In this document: positions 16,587-26,424 of the stretch, piece by piece
Layout of the letters: every line of letters starts with the position of its first letter
Numbering within the stretch: position 1 is the stretch's first letter
DNA from: Marispirochaeta aestuarii
Lineage (GTDB): Bacteria; Spirochaetota; Spirochaetia; JC444; Marispirochaetaceae
NCBI RefSeq assembly: GCF_002087085.1
Contig: NZ_MWQY01000008.1
Coordinates: 124,001-188,000 of the forward strand
Length of the DNA: 64,000 bases
Reading direction: 5' to 3'
Program-made: the position numbers and the translations under genes
Notes under the pieces: model-generated
Told to the model about the DNA's origin: nothing
Database searches by the model: none
The model's input: only the letters and a program-made list of their open reading frames with translations

Positions 16587-16620
16587 ATTGGCCGCCCGGC
16601 CAATGTATACAAAAGTAGAC
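16587..16620 (-). promoter_or_regulatory. 34-bp promoter/operator element, copy 2 (upstream of hypothetical-LuxR operon)
   Basis: Second copy of the element at 15086-15119. GTAGAC lies at 16615-16620, 89 nt before the start at 16526; in copy 1 the same hexamer is 92 nt before its gene. The stretch GGCCGCCCGGCC next to it is also partly self-complementary. Confidence 0.6.
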
Positions 16621-16629
16621 ATACGGGGG

Positions 16630-17595
16630 TCAGTGAAAAAGCAGCACATCCACCGGGCTTCCAGCCTTACTGCCCCGGCATCCGGAGTTGAAGAGGGCGC
16701 AGCCCTGAGCACCGATCAGCCCGGTAACATGATCGGGACCCTCAATATTCAGCGGTTCGGCAGTAAGCAAGCCATCCGGTCCGGAACCGAGACGCACCGG
16801 AACGAGCCTGCTGCAGGTATCGGCACCGCCCCCGGGGGCTTCCGTCAGGGTACAGCGGAGCATAACAGCAGGGTCGCCCCCTCCGTTCAGGCCGTAGAGG
16901 AAGGGCCGCACAAAAAGATAAAAATAGAGAAAAGCCGGTACCGCCCCGGAGGGAAAAGAAAAGAGAAAGCCCGCAGATACCCCCTGATCGGACGTTATCC
17001 GCCCGAAGAGAAGCCCTTTCCCCCCCTCTATCTCGACACCATCACACAGAAGCTCCCGCCCCGGAGCGGCAAGGAAATCCCGCACCTCGGCGGGATCAGC
17101 CCCGGCAACTATGAAAACAGGACACTCCTCGAGCCCCTTCTCCATGGCCCTGCGGACGGACATCCCTTCAGGAAGAATTCCATAATCCACCGGCCAGGCC
17201 CCCGCCCCGTCGAGAAGAACAGAGAACATGTGTCCCAGGGGGCTGTACTGCTCTCCGGGTTCCCGCCTCTCTCCGGGGACTTTGAGTCTCACCCCCTCCC
17301 ATTCAACAGCAAGGAAACCGGCATTGACCATACGTCGCACCATGACCCGGCTGATTCCCGCCGCGGCAAGACCGGCGATTTCGGCGGGGCCGAGCCTGCC
17401 GCAGGGAACAAAATCAACCCCGGCCTTCAGGTAACGGCCTTTTTTCACTAAGCCTGCCACCGGAGGCAGGTCTATGGGGCTCGCAAGGGGCTCCGTCGGA
17501 AAGCGTCCCGCCGCTTCAGAGAGGGGCACCGATTCCGGTCGCAGATCCAGGGACTGGGAAAACAGCAGGGCCCGGAACTCCTTCAGGCTGGTCAC
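16630..17595 (-). CDS. Degenerate MoeA-like protein
   Basis: About 321 residues. The N-terminus (LSEAAGRFPTEPLASPIDLP) and the segment LKAGVDFVPCGRLGPAEIAG followed by LAAAGISRVMV resemble MoeA domains. The usual MoeA motifs are missing or eroded: the substrate domain is shortened, the DGYA motif is absent, and the PGKP and GLPGNPVS motifs are reduced to remnants (SFPSGAVPAFLY). Start is the GTG at 17595, with AGGAGG upstream and a GTGA overlap with the PAP2 stop. The frame stays open to 18063 but that extension lies inside the PAP2 gene. It is probably not a molybdotransferase; function unknown. Confidence 0.72.
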   Translation of the reverse strand: MTSLKEFRALLFSQSLDLRPESVPLSEAAGRFPTEPLASPIDLPPVAGLVKKGRYLKAGVDFVPCGRLGPAEIAGLAAAGISRVMVRRMVNAGFLAVEWEGVRLKVPGERREPGEQYSPLGHMFSVLLDGAGAWPVDYGILPEGMSVRRAMEKGLEECPVFIVAGADPAEVRDFLAAPGRELLCDGVEIEGGKGLLFGRITSDQGVSAGFLFSFPSGAVPAFLYFYLFVRPFLYGLNGGGDPAVMLRCTLTEAPGGGADTCSRLVPVRLGSGPDGLLTAEPLNIEGPDHVTGLIGAQGCALFNSGCRGSKAGSPVDVLLFH

Positions 17596-18506
17596 TTGAG
17601 GGCCTCCTTTTTTGCGGGAGAAGAATAGACCCGGGCCGTGAAACCGGGTACCAGCAGAAAAGCTGCGGCCCCGTAGGCCAGACCGGCCAGAATATCCACC
17701 AGGTAGTGGGTGTACAGATACACCGTGGAAACAACCAGAAGCAGATACAGGGGCAGCATGAGCCGTCCCAGGAGCCTGACATGCCGCAGGCTCAACAGCA
17801 GCCCCAGCAGCCCCATGGCCACGTGGGAAGATGGCAGTGCCGCCCCGGCCATGGTGGAGGGAGTAAAGAGCTGCTTCATGATCATGGTAAAGAGTCCCCC
17901 GGAAAAATGCTCGTACCAGAGGGATCTCAGCTCGGGGTAGAAAAACTTGGGCCCCTCCACGGGAAAGACTATGTACCACATGTACAGCAGGCTGAAACTC
18001 GCGATCAGGGTAAAGAGAGACTCCTCCGCTTCCCGCTTTTTCCCCTGAAAATAGAGAACCCACCAGGGAAGGGTAAGAAAAAAATAGAAGGAGAAATAGG
18101 CAAAGAAAAAGAGCTCGTTCAGTGCCGGAGTCCGGGGAAAGGCTTCAAAAAAGGCAAGCACCGGCTTTCCCCCGAAGAGGAGCTCCTCGAACCGGGCCAC
18201 AGGGGCATCAAAAGCCACGGGGTGAAAAATCCGGGAGAGGCGGATGCTCTGGGTAAAATAGAGAACAAACATCCCCTGGGGGTAAAAGAAGCGCAGCCAG
18301 TGCAGGAATCGGGATGAGGACCTGTCCGCCGCGCGTATCAGCAGAAGAGCCGCCGGTATAGTCAGAACAAACAGGGACAGCATCACCAGGGATACCCCGT
18401 CGACGCCCTTCAGCAGCAGGGCAGCCAGATAGATCAGGGCAAAGAGGGAATTGAGCCCGATAAAGAGCCTGTCCAGAGGCCTCAGAACACCATGTATTCC
18501 CGCCAT
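17592..18506 (-). CDS. PAP2-superfamily membrane phosphatase
   Basis: A 304-residue integral membrane protein with about seven hydrophobic segments. The PAP2 catalytic motifs are present: PSSHVAMG (motif 2, His) and YLYTHYLVDILAG (motif 3, His/Asp), with an upstream K-containing region (GPKFFYPELR) for motif 1. The family removes phosphate from lipid phosphates or undecaprenyl pyrophosphate at the membrane. AGGAG precedes the ATG. It is in an operon with a J-domain protein upstream and a MoeA-like protein overlapping downstream. Confidence 0.85.
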   Translation of the reverse strand: MAGIHGVLRPLDRLFIGLNSLFALIYLAALLLKGVDGVSLVMLSLFVLTIPAALLLIRAADRSSSRFLHWLRFFYPQGMFVLYFTQSIRLSRIFHPVAFDAPVARFEELLFGGKPVLAFFEAFPRTPALNELFFFAYFSFYFFLTLPWWVLYFQGKKREAEESLFTLIASFSLLYMWYIVFPVEGPKFFYPELRSLWYEHFSGGLFTMIMKQLFTPSTMAGAALPSSHVAMGLLGLLLSLRHVRLLGRLMLPLYLLLVVSTVYLYTHYLVDILAGLAYGAAAFLLVPGFTARVYSSPAKKEALK

Positions 18507-18509
18507 CAG

Positions 18510-19304
18510 CTACTCCTGTAAAAAGGCCTCGACCTTCCGCTTCAGCTTGCTCATTCCGGGAAGTTTGGGATAGCTCTTCTCGGCCCCCTTGTAGTTCTGC
18601 GCCGCCATATAGAGGTCGCTCCTTTTCAGGTAGATCTCCGCCATGGCCTTGTATATTCTCGCCCGGTCCTTGTCGGTGTAGTCCAGGTCGGACAGCTCCT
18701 TCATCATGCTCAGGCGCAGTGCGTCGTCCTCGTCCTCCTCTATGGGCCCCCGGACAATCCGCCACAGCAGAATCAGCACCTCGGGGTAAAAATGCTTGAA
18801 GTAGGGTTTACGCTCCTCCTCCAGGGCAATGGTCCTGAGAATCTGGAAGGCCTTGACCGGCATGCCCCGGTGAACATACTCCTCGGCGATAATGAAGGTG
18901 TAGTCCATAAAGTCTTCCCGCTCCAGGTAGCTGCGGATCTCCTCCACCTCACCGAAAAAGGCCTCTTCGTAGACCTCCAGGGCTTCGGACTCCAGGTCGT
19001 GGAGCAGGTCGTAGCAGATCAGCTTGGCCTGGCTCTCCTTGTCCCACATGCGGCTCTTCAGGAACTCCCGGTAGTTGAACTCCTGGACGCCGAAAAAGGA
19101 GTTGTAGGCCCGGTCGTACTGTTCCCGGGTCCCCTCGTCGATCAGGATCTCGTAGGCCTCCCTGAGGAGAATAAAGTGTTCTTCCGGGTTTTCACCGTCG
19201 TTCAAGTCGGGGTGATACTCTTTTGCCAGCTGGCGGTACGCCTTCCGCACCAGCGCACTGGAGGCGTCCCGGGGAAGCCGCAGAATCGAATAGTAGTCCT
19301 TCAC
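18510..19304 (-). CDS. J-domain (DnaJ-like) protein
   Basis: A 264-residue protein. The N-terminal J domain (residues 1-68) carries the HPD tripeptide in EYHPDLND; there is no G/F region or zinc-finger domain, so this is a type III J protein. The remaining approximately 195 residues are helical and TPR-like. Start is the GTG at 19304 with AGGAG upstream. The stop is 3 nt from the PAP2 start. It would recruit Hsp70 to a specific client; the operon suggests a membrane or envelope process, which is inference. Confidence 0.88.
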   Translation of the reverse strand: MKDYYSILRLPRDASSALVRKAYRQLAKEYHPDLNDGENPEEHFILLREAYEILIDEGTREQYDRAYNSFFGVQEFNYREFLKSRMWDKESQAKLICYDLLHDLESEALEVYEEAFFGEVEEIRSYLEREDFMDYTFIIAEEYVHRGMPVKAFQILRTIALEEERKPYFKHFYPEVLILLWRIVRGPIEEDEDDALRLSMMKELSDLDYTDKDRARIYKAMAEIYLKRSDLYMAAQNYKGAEKSYPKLPGMSKLKRKVEAFLQE

Positions 19305-19621
19305 GAAATATCTGCTCCTGTTTCCAAAAGGAGGTTTTTGAAATCCCGTAATGATAGCGAAAAATCACCGGAAAGAGAAGGAGGGGGAACACCGGGTTAG
19401 CTTTCCACAGCCGATGACTCAGTACCCCTTCGCCAAGGTCCGGGGAAGCAGACGGAAAAAAGTCGCTCTCTTCGCTCCGCTCCAATTTTTTCCGCCCGCT
19501 CCCCTCCCCTTGTCTGGAACTCAATCGGCTGTGAGCAGCCCTCCGCTCTTTCCGGCAGTTTTCTTTGAAGCTGCTCCCCCTCGCTTCCGCCCTTCAGGGC
19601 TCCCGCTACCCCCTCGTGGAT
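19305..19621. other. Intergenic region without recognised gene
   Basis: About 317 bp between the DUF6544-like gene and the J-domain gene. It is pyrimidine-rich on the plus strand with short A/T runs. I see no tRNA, no convincing long hairpin and no reading frame with coding character; it must contain the J-domain operon promoter, which I cannot place. Confidence 0.4.
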
Positions 19622-20488
19622 TCAGGGGGCGCCGCCGGTATCGGCGTACTCGTATTCGATTTCGGTAATCTCGCCCCGCCAGTAGGGTTTTTCTCCCCCC
19701 GGAAGCAGCCAGAGGACTTCTCCCGAGAGGGGAATCAGCATGCCCTCCCTCCATTGATAATTGCTCCAGCGTCCCTCCCAGGGAGTGCGCTCCGTTCCGC
19801 CCGCCACCATACGCTCCCGTCCGTCGCTCCAGACCGAGTCTATCAGCCCCTCATCGGTAAAGCGGAAGAGCAGGCTGAGGTCGATTCCTCCATCCTGCAG
19901 GACCGCCCGGGCGCTGGTTCCGTCCACAGCTTCCCAGTGAAGGTTTCGACCCGGCAGCAGGGCCGTGGGGTACCAGGCGGCTTCGGCGAGCCAGCGCATC
20001 AGCTCCCCCCGGGCTATCTCTCCGGATCCCTCAAGCTCAACCAGGGGAATCAGTCCCCCCAGGGAGGCCTTCAGGAGACCTTCGCCATCTATGTAGCCAT
20101 CATGGACCCGGGCATCCAGTCCCGGGAGAATCGAGATCCTGGCGTCCCACAGAAAACCGGGAGGATACACACTGACCCGCTGTTCGGAACTGAAGGCTTT
20201 CCAGTTGCTGCCTTCCTCCGCCATGTTGAAGGTCCCCCGGTGCAGAACCCGGACCCCGGTAAGCAGCGGTACTCCGGGCTCAAGGACAGTGCGAAAGTAG
20301 CGCTGCACCGGTTCGGGAAGCCCCTCGAGCATCTGTGGCCGGTAAAACCCGCTTTCCGGAACCTCCACTGCGCTTTCCATGCCTTCCAGGAGTTTCCGGC
20401 TTTTGTCCTTCCAGCGGAAGCCGGCGATTATCAGACTTCCCGTTACGAGCAGCAGGACTGCTGCGACAGTGATTACCAGATATTTCAT
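19622..20488 (-). CDS. DUF6544-like conserved hypothetical protein
   Basis: A 288-residue protein with one N-terminal membrane anchor (residues 3-24), then a soluble domain. The signature LPEPVQRYFR near residue 57 and the beta-rich remainder (HRGTFNMAE, WYPTALLPGRNLHWE, IPLSGEVLWLLPGGEKPYWR) recall the DUF6544 family, though the family name is from memory. Function unknown. The ATG has GGAGAAGG upstream. It stands alone, divergent from the DUF2161 gene. Confidence 0.78.
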   Translation of the reverse strand: MKYLVITVAAVLLLVTGSLIIAGFRWKDKSRKLLEGMESAVEVPESGFYRPQMLEGLPEPVQRYFRTVLEPGVPLLTGVRVLHRGTFNMAEEGSNWKAFSSEQRVSVYPPGFLWDARISILPGLDARVHDGYIDGEGLLKASLGGLIPLVELEGSGEIARGELMRWLAEAAWYPTALLPGRNLHWEAVDGTSARAVLQDGGIDLSLLFRFTDEGLIDSVWSDGRERMVAGGTERTPWEGRWSNYQWREGMLIPLSGEVLWLLPGGEKPYWRGEITEIEYEYADTGGAP

Positions 20489-20586
20489 TCCACCTTCTCC
20501 AGTCCCTACTTTTGCACCAGGATTGCCTTTCTATCAAGCACTTTTCCTGTTCCCCATTCCCGCCCCTGCAGGTACAATAGAGGCCT

Positions 20587-21294
20587 ATGCAGCAGAGCCC
20601 TCCTTTACGTGAAACAGATCTCTACCCCCCCGTCAAAGCCTGGCTTGAGGAGCTGGGCTATACCGTCCGTGGAGAAGCAGCGGGACTGGATGTGGCTGCG
20701 GTAATTGAGCATGATACGGGAGAAGAGCTTATCGCGGTGGAGCTGAAAAAAGGCCTCTCCATGAAGCTCCTCGCCCAGGCTGTGGAACGGCAGGACTCGG
20801 CGGACGGGGTCTACCTGGCCCTGCCGGCGGAGGGAAGCAGCTTTCCGGAGAAGCTTCGGCCCTACCTCAAGCTTATCCGCCGCCTGGGTCTGGGACTCCT
20901 CCTGGTCCGCTTTTTAAGCCGCCGGGTCAGAATCGATCCGGTTCTGCATCCCGGAAAGGGCGGCATCCGCAGAAACAAACGCCGCCGGTGGGCGATACTG
21001 CGGGAGGTCCGCGGCCGTTCCGGCGACCACACCCCAGGGGGAATCCGGGGCAGGGTTGTAACCGCCTACCGCGAGGAGGCCCTCAGCCTGGCCCTCCTCC
21101 TGAAGGAACACGGTGAGCTCAGCCCCGCGGGCTGCGTCAAACTCGGAGGGCCTGAAAAAGCGGGGAGAATTCTGCTGGACAACCATTACAGCTGGTTCGA
21201 GAAGGTCCGCACCGGGGTCTATCGGCTGAGCGGCGGGGGAGAAGCCGCCCTCGGGGAGTATGCCGACATCGTCCGGCTGATTCGGAAGGAATAA
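20587..21294 (+). CDS. DUF2161 family PD-(D/E)XK-like protein
   Basis: A 235-residue protein. The N-terminal half has a PD-(D/E)XK-type core: DLYPPVKAWLEELGYTVRGE, then DVAAVIE and IAVELKKGLS (the E-x-K signature), followed by AVERQDSADGVYLALP. The C-terminal half is helical and winged-HTH-like (ALLLKEHGELSP, NHYSWFEKVRTGVYRL). The family is predicted to be nuclease-like but has no established substrate. It stands 163 bp upstream of the restriction-modification locus and may be part of that defence region, although its higher GC content matches the core genome. Confidence 0.82.
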   Translation: MQQSPPLRETDLYPPVKAWLEELGYTVRGEAAGLDVAAVIEHDTGEELIAVELKKGLSMKLLAQAVERQDSADGVYLALPAEGSSFPEKLRPYLKLIRRLGLGLLLVRFLSRRVRIDPVLHPGKGGIRRNKRRRWAILREVRGRSGDHTPGGIRGRVVTAYREEALSLALLLKEHGELSPAGCVKLGGPEKAGRILLDNHYSWFEKVRTGVYRLSGGGEAALGEYADIVRLIRKE

Positions 21295-21457
21295 TTCGTA
21301 TCGGAATAATTGGATGTTTATTTATTCAAAAATGACTCAGATACTATGCAGAACCATATGACTACAAATTTGGAGTAAATCACTGTATGATATGGAATCA
21401 TGTAGATAAAAAAAGACATCCTTGATGTAATAAACATACAGGAACAGGAGTATCATA

Positions 21458-23001
<1,544 letters not shown>

Positions 23002-23005
<4 letters not shown>

Positions 23006-24021
23006 GTGATGACAACCGATTTGTCATTTATCGCGATGATAAGCAGGGCGTTCGGGTAGAGGCTCGCATTGAAGAGGAAAGCATCTGGCTGACCCAGCGT
23101 CAGATTGTCGAGCTCTTTCAGACTGCCAAATCAACGGTCAGCGAACATATCAGGAATATTTTTACTGAGGATGAGCTGCTCCCCGAGGCAACTGTTCGGA
23201 AAATCCGAACAGTTCAAAAGGAAGGAAGTCGTGAGGTTTCCCGGGAGCTGGATTACTACAATCTCGATATGATTATCTCCCTTGGGTACCGCATCAATTC
23301 TAAAATTGCTACCCATTTTCGACAGTGGGCCACCCAGAGACTCAAAGAGTACATTGTAAAAGGCTTCACCATGGATGATGAACGCCTGAAGAACCTCGGC
23401 GGCGGGAACTACTGGAAAGAGCTGCTGGACCGTATTCGCGACATCCGCTCCAGCGAGAAGGTCATGTACCGTCAGGTGCTGGAACTCTACGCCACCGCAA
23501 CCGACTATGATCCCAAAAGTGAGGAGAGCCTTCAGTTTTTCAAGATCGTACAAAACAAGCTCCACTACGCCGCCCACGGCCACACCGCCAGCGAGGTGAT
23601 TTATCTGCGGGTTGACAGCGACAAGCCCTTCGCGGGCTTAAGCAACTTTAAAGGCAGTCAGCCCACCCAGGCCGAAGCCATGATCGCCAAAAATTATCTG
23701 AGCGTTCAGGAGCTGCAGGTTTTGAATAACCTTGTATCCGCGTATTTTGATCTGGCCGAACTGAACGCCATTGAACAGCGAGAAATGCGTATGGCCGATT
23801 ATGTACGGGAGCTGGATAACATTCTGGGTTCAACCGGACGCGCGGTCCTGGAAAACTCCGGCAATATCTCCCACTCCCGGGCAGTGGACAAAGCCAGATT
23901 GGAATACAAAAAATACAAAGCCAGGACGCTGGAAAACGTGGAAAAAGAGTACCTGGAAACCATCGCCGCACTGGAAAAACAGGCCAGGAGAGAGAGCCGG
24001 AAAAAGGGCGGTGAGGGATGA
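23002..24021 (+). CDS. RhuM family protein
   Basis: A 339-residue protein of the RhuM (virulence protein RhuM) family. Diagnostic segments are [20 protein letters not shown] with a following HTH-like [30 protein letters not shown], and [17 protein letters not shown]. The last 90 residues are helical and charged. Members are often found inside type I restriction loci but have no proven function. It overlaps hsdM by ATGA and ends in a sequence repeated at the end of the next gene. Confidence 0.9.
24007..24021 (+). repeat. 15-bp junction repeat, copy 1
   Basis: GGCGGTGAGGGATGA covers the rhuM stop and the kilA-N start. The identical sequence ends the next gene at 24816-24830; one further G is shared 5-prime. 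Both proteins therefore end in GGEG. Confidence 0.7.
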
Positions 24022-24830
24022 AAACAAACAAAACGATAATAGTCCTGGACGAAGAAATCCGGGTCACCAAGGATGACTATATTTTACTAACCGACATGCT
24101 ACGCTCCAAGGATGGAAACTTTTTCATCACCGATTGGCTACGAAACCGCAACACTCTTGAATATCTTGGCATATGGGAGAGGGTCCATAACCCCAATTTT
24201 AATTGGGGCGAATTCGCCATAATTAAAAGTCAGGCCGGACTTAACAGGTATAAAATTAGCGTAAAAGAATGGGTGGCCAAAACCAATGCAATTGGAATAC
24301 AGGCTAAAGCCGGACGTTACGGCGGAACCTATGCACATTCTGATATTGCCTTTGAATTTGGAATGTGGATCAGCGCAGAATTTAAAATATATCTTGTTAA
24401 GGAGTTTCAAAGGCTAAAAAACGAAGAGGCTAAGCAGCTCGGCTGGGAGGTTAGACGCCAGCTTACCAAGATAAACTATCGCATTCATAGCGAGGCGGTT
24501 AAAGAAAATCTGATTCCTCCGACGTTGACCAAACAGCAAACCAGCCTTGTCTATGCTACAGAAGCGGACCTGTTGAACATGGCTCTTTTCGGCAAGACAG
24601 CCAGGCAGTGGCGAGAGGAGAACAACGACAAAAGCGGCAATATACGTGATTACGCCAATGTCTCCCAACTCGTTTGCCTGGCCAACCTTGAAACCCTGAA
24701 CGCACACTTGATCCAGCAGAATATGGTTCAGGCGGAACGATTGAAGCTGTTAAACCAGACCGCCATTCAACAGATGCGCCTGTTGACAGAAAGTAACAAT
24801 ATTAAAGAACTGCAGGGCGGTGAGGGATGA
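24018..24830 (+). CDS. KilA-N domain protein
   Basis: A 270-residue protein with an N-terminal KilA-N domain (about residues 5-125: DDYILLTDMLRSKDGNFFIT, WLRNRNTLEYLGIWE, GRYGGTYAHSDIAFEFGMWI). A helical C-terminal part follows. KilA-N is a DNA-binding fold common in phage and large-virus proteins. Here it sits between hsdM and hsdS, as seen in other accessory-bearing type I loci, and overlaps rhuM by 4 nt. The role is unknown: regulation of the locus or an anti-phage function are both possible. Confidence 0.9.
   Translation: MKTNKTIIVLDEEIRVTKDDYILLTDMLRSKDGNFFITDWLRNRNTLEYLGIWERVHNPNFNWGEFAIIKSQAGLNRYKISVKEWVAKTNAIGIQAKAGRYGGTYAHSDIAFEFGMWISAEFKIYLVKEFQRLKNEEAKQLGWEVRRQLTKINYRIHSEAVKENLIPPTLTKQQTSLVYATEADLLNMALFGKTARQWREENNDKSGNIRDYANVSQLVCLANLETLNAHLIQQNMVQAERLKLLNQTAIQQMRLLTESNNIKELQGGEG
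24816..24830 (+). repeat. 15-bp junction repeat, copy 2
   Basis: Exact copy of the sequence at 24007-24021, here forming the last codons and stop of the KilA-N gene. Confidence 0.7.
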
Positions 24831-24863
24831 GGAAGGGAGTCTCACGCGAAGGCGTAAAGAAGA

Positions 24864-24937
24864 TGGAACCACTGAAAACACTGAAGACACGGAAAGGGAC
24901 TAACAATTCTGTGTATTCCGTGTATTCCGTGGTTAAA
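24864..24937. repeat. Long inverted repeat IR-0
   Basis: Left arm TGGAACCACTGAAAACACTG and onward, right arm ending TTCCGTGGTT. It lies between kilA-N and hsdS. Each arm consists of about three 9-nt units of CAC-R-R-AAA type, so the element folds into a long hairpin with small internal loops. Confidence 0.8.
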
Positions 24938-24954
24938 GCATTGGGAGTTATGGC

Positions 24955-26193
24955 ATGAGCGAATTGAGCTTTATAGAAAGGCTGCTGGATGGGGCCCGGG
25001 TTGAATGGAAGGCGTTGGGGGAAGTTTGCGACGTTTTTACAGGTGGTGAGGCTCCAGAAAACAGTATCAAAGGCTCAATACCAACTAACGACTACAAATA
25101 CCCAATTTATGGAAACGGTGCCGAAATATACGGTTACACAGACACCTATAGAATTGATAAAGATGCTGTAACTATCTCATCTATTGGTGCAAATACCGGT
25201 ACCATCTATTACAGGGAAGCATTTTTTACCCCAATTATTAGGCTCAAAGTATTAATGCCGAAGCAGGAATGGCTAATATCAAAGTACATTTTTCATTATT
25301 TGGCATCTCAAACAATTTATAGCAAGAAAAGCAGTGTTCCAAATATGAACGCTGCGGATGTAAAAAGAATCCAAATCCCCATCCCCTGCCCGGATGATCC
25401 GGAAAAATCCCTGAAGATCCAGGCGGAAATTGTCCGTATTCTGGACGCGTTCACCGAGCTTAGCACCGAGCTTAGCACCGAGCTTAGCTTGCGGAAGAAG
25501 CAGTATGGGTACTATCGGGAACGCTTGTTGAGTTTTGAAGAGGGGACCACGAAGGACACGAAAAGCACGAAAGGGGTTGAGTGGAAGACCTTGGGGGAGA
25601 TAATAAAAAAGTCATACTCTGGAGGGACCCCCACGGCGGGCAATTCAGAATATTACGATGGTGGGACAATTCCTTGGTTGAGAACACAAGAAGTCAGATT
25701 TTCTGATATTGAGAAAACAGAAGTTAAGATAACGTCTTCTGCATTGAAAGATACCGCAGTTAAATGGATTCCTACAAATTGCGTTATTATTGCAATTTCA
25801 GGTGCTACCGCAGGAAGGTCTGCGATCAATAAAATACCTTTAACGACAAATCAGCACTGTTGTTGTTTAGAAATCGATCCTAAAAAGGCATTATACCGAT
25901 ATGTTTTTCATTGGGTAAGTTTAAACTATAATAATCTGAAAGGACTTGGGCAAGGTGCTAGAGGGGATCTCAATTCGGGAATCATAAAGAATTTTCAGAT
26001 ACCTATTCCGTATGCTGATGATCCTGAGAAATCGCTTAATGAACAAGCCCGGATCGTCGCCATCCTTGACAAGTTTGATGCCCTTACCAACTCCATCTCC
26101 GAAGGACTGCCCCGGGAAATCGAATTGCGGAAGAAGCAGTACGAATATTACCGGGATATGTTGTTGAGTTTTCCCAAGCCGGAGGAGGAATAA
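24955..26193 (+). CDS. hsdS: Type I restriction-modification specificity subunit (HsdS)
   Basis: DNA-sequence recognition subunit, 412 residues, with two target recognition domains (about 15-140 and 210-345), each followed by a helical conserved region (AEIVRILDAFTELS... and ARIVAILDKFDALTNSI). The first conserved region contains three perfect TELS repeats, analogous to the TAEL repeats that set spacer length in EcoR124-type enzymes. After the first half comes LLSFEEGTTKDTKSTKG, encoded by one arm of the locus inverted repeat; the second half ends [10 protein letters not shown]. The protein looks like two fused half-HsdS units, each followed by the same repeat. Confidence 0.95.
   Translation: MSELSFIERLLDGARVEWKALGEVCDVFTGGEAPENSIKGSIPTNDYKYPIYGNGAEIYGYTDTYRIDKDAVTISSIGANTGTIYYREAFFTPIIRLKVLMPKQEWLISKYIFHYLASQTIYSKKSSVPNMNAADVKRIQIPIPCPDDPEKSLKIQAEIVRILDAFTELSTELSTELSLRKKQYGYYRERLLSFEEGTTKDTKSTKGVEWKTLGEIIKKSYSGGTPTAGNSEYYDGGTIPWLRTQEVRFSDIEKTEVKITSSALKDTAVKWIPTNCVIIAISGATAGRSAINKIPLTTNQHCCCLEIDPKKALYRYVFHWVSLNYNNLKGLGQGARGDLNSGIIKNFQIPIPYADDPEKSLNEQARIVAILDKFDALTNSISEGLPREIELRKKQYEYYRDMLLSFPKPEEE
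25453..25488 (+). repeat. Three tandem 12-bp repeats in hsdS linker
   Basis: ACCGAGCTTAGC repeated three times without a mismatch (25453-25464, 25465-25476, 25477-25488), encoding TELS units. Gain or loss of a unit keeps the frame but changes the distance between the two recognition domains. Confidence 0.95.
25546..25577 (+). repeat. Inverted-repeat arm inside hsdS coding sequence
   Basis: ACCACGAAGGACACGAAAAG and the following CACGAAAGG match the left arm of IR-1 and IR-3. It is read in frame as TTKDTKSTKG at the end of the first half of HsdS. No right arm is present. Confidence 0.85.
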
Positions 26194-26274
26194 TGGAACC
26201 ACGAAAGACACAAAAATCACGAAAAAGAATCTTGAATACTTCTTTCGTGTATTTTGTGCATTTCGTGGTAAAAA
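26194..26274. repeat. Long inverted repeat IR-1
   Basis: Begins at the hsdS stop. Stem of 9+7+7 bp (ACCACGAAA, CACAAAA, CACGAAA paired with TTTCGTGGT, TTTTGTG, TTTCGTG) with 2-nt internal loops. An almost identical copy is IR-3. Confidence 0.9.
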
Positions 26275-26333
26275 AAGAGCAGTATGATCAAAGTGATTTG
26301 TTGTTGAGCTTTCCCAAACCGGAGAGGGATTAA

Positions 26334-26412
26334 TGGAACCACAGAATACACAGAAAACACGGAAAAAGAATAATAAAATTTCCGTGTATTCCGTGGTTTC
26401 CGTGGTTAAAAA
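26334..26412. repeat. Long inverted repeat IR-2
   Basis: Variant of the same element with CACAGAA/CACGGAA units. It is joined to IR-1 by a 59-bp spacer that contains a second short tail-like sequence (reading [15 protein letters not shown]). Confidence 0.88.
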
Positions 26413-26424
26413 AGAGCTTGACAA

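Noticed and set aside
16546-17451. 301-residue plus-strand frame opposite the MoeA-like gene
   Set aside because: Low-complexity Pro/Arg/Gly-rich translation and no ribosome site; considered because the MoeA-like gene is degenerate, but that one has better start signals and family similarity.
17596-18063. N-terminal extension of the MoeA-like frame
   Set aside because: The extra residues overlap the PAP2 gene and have no protein character; a good ribosome site and GTGA overlap fix the start at 17595.
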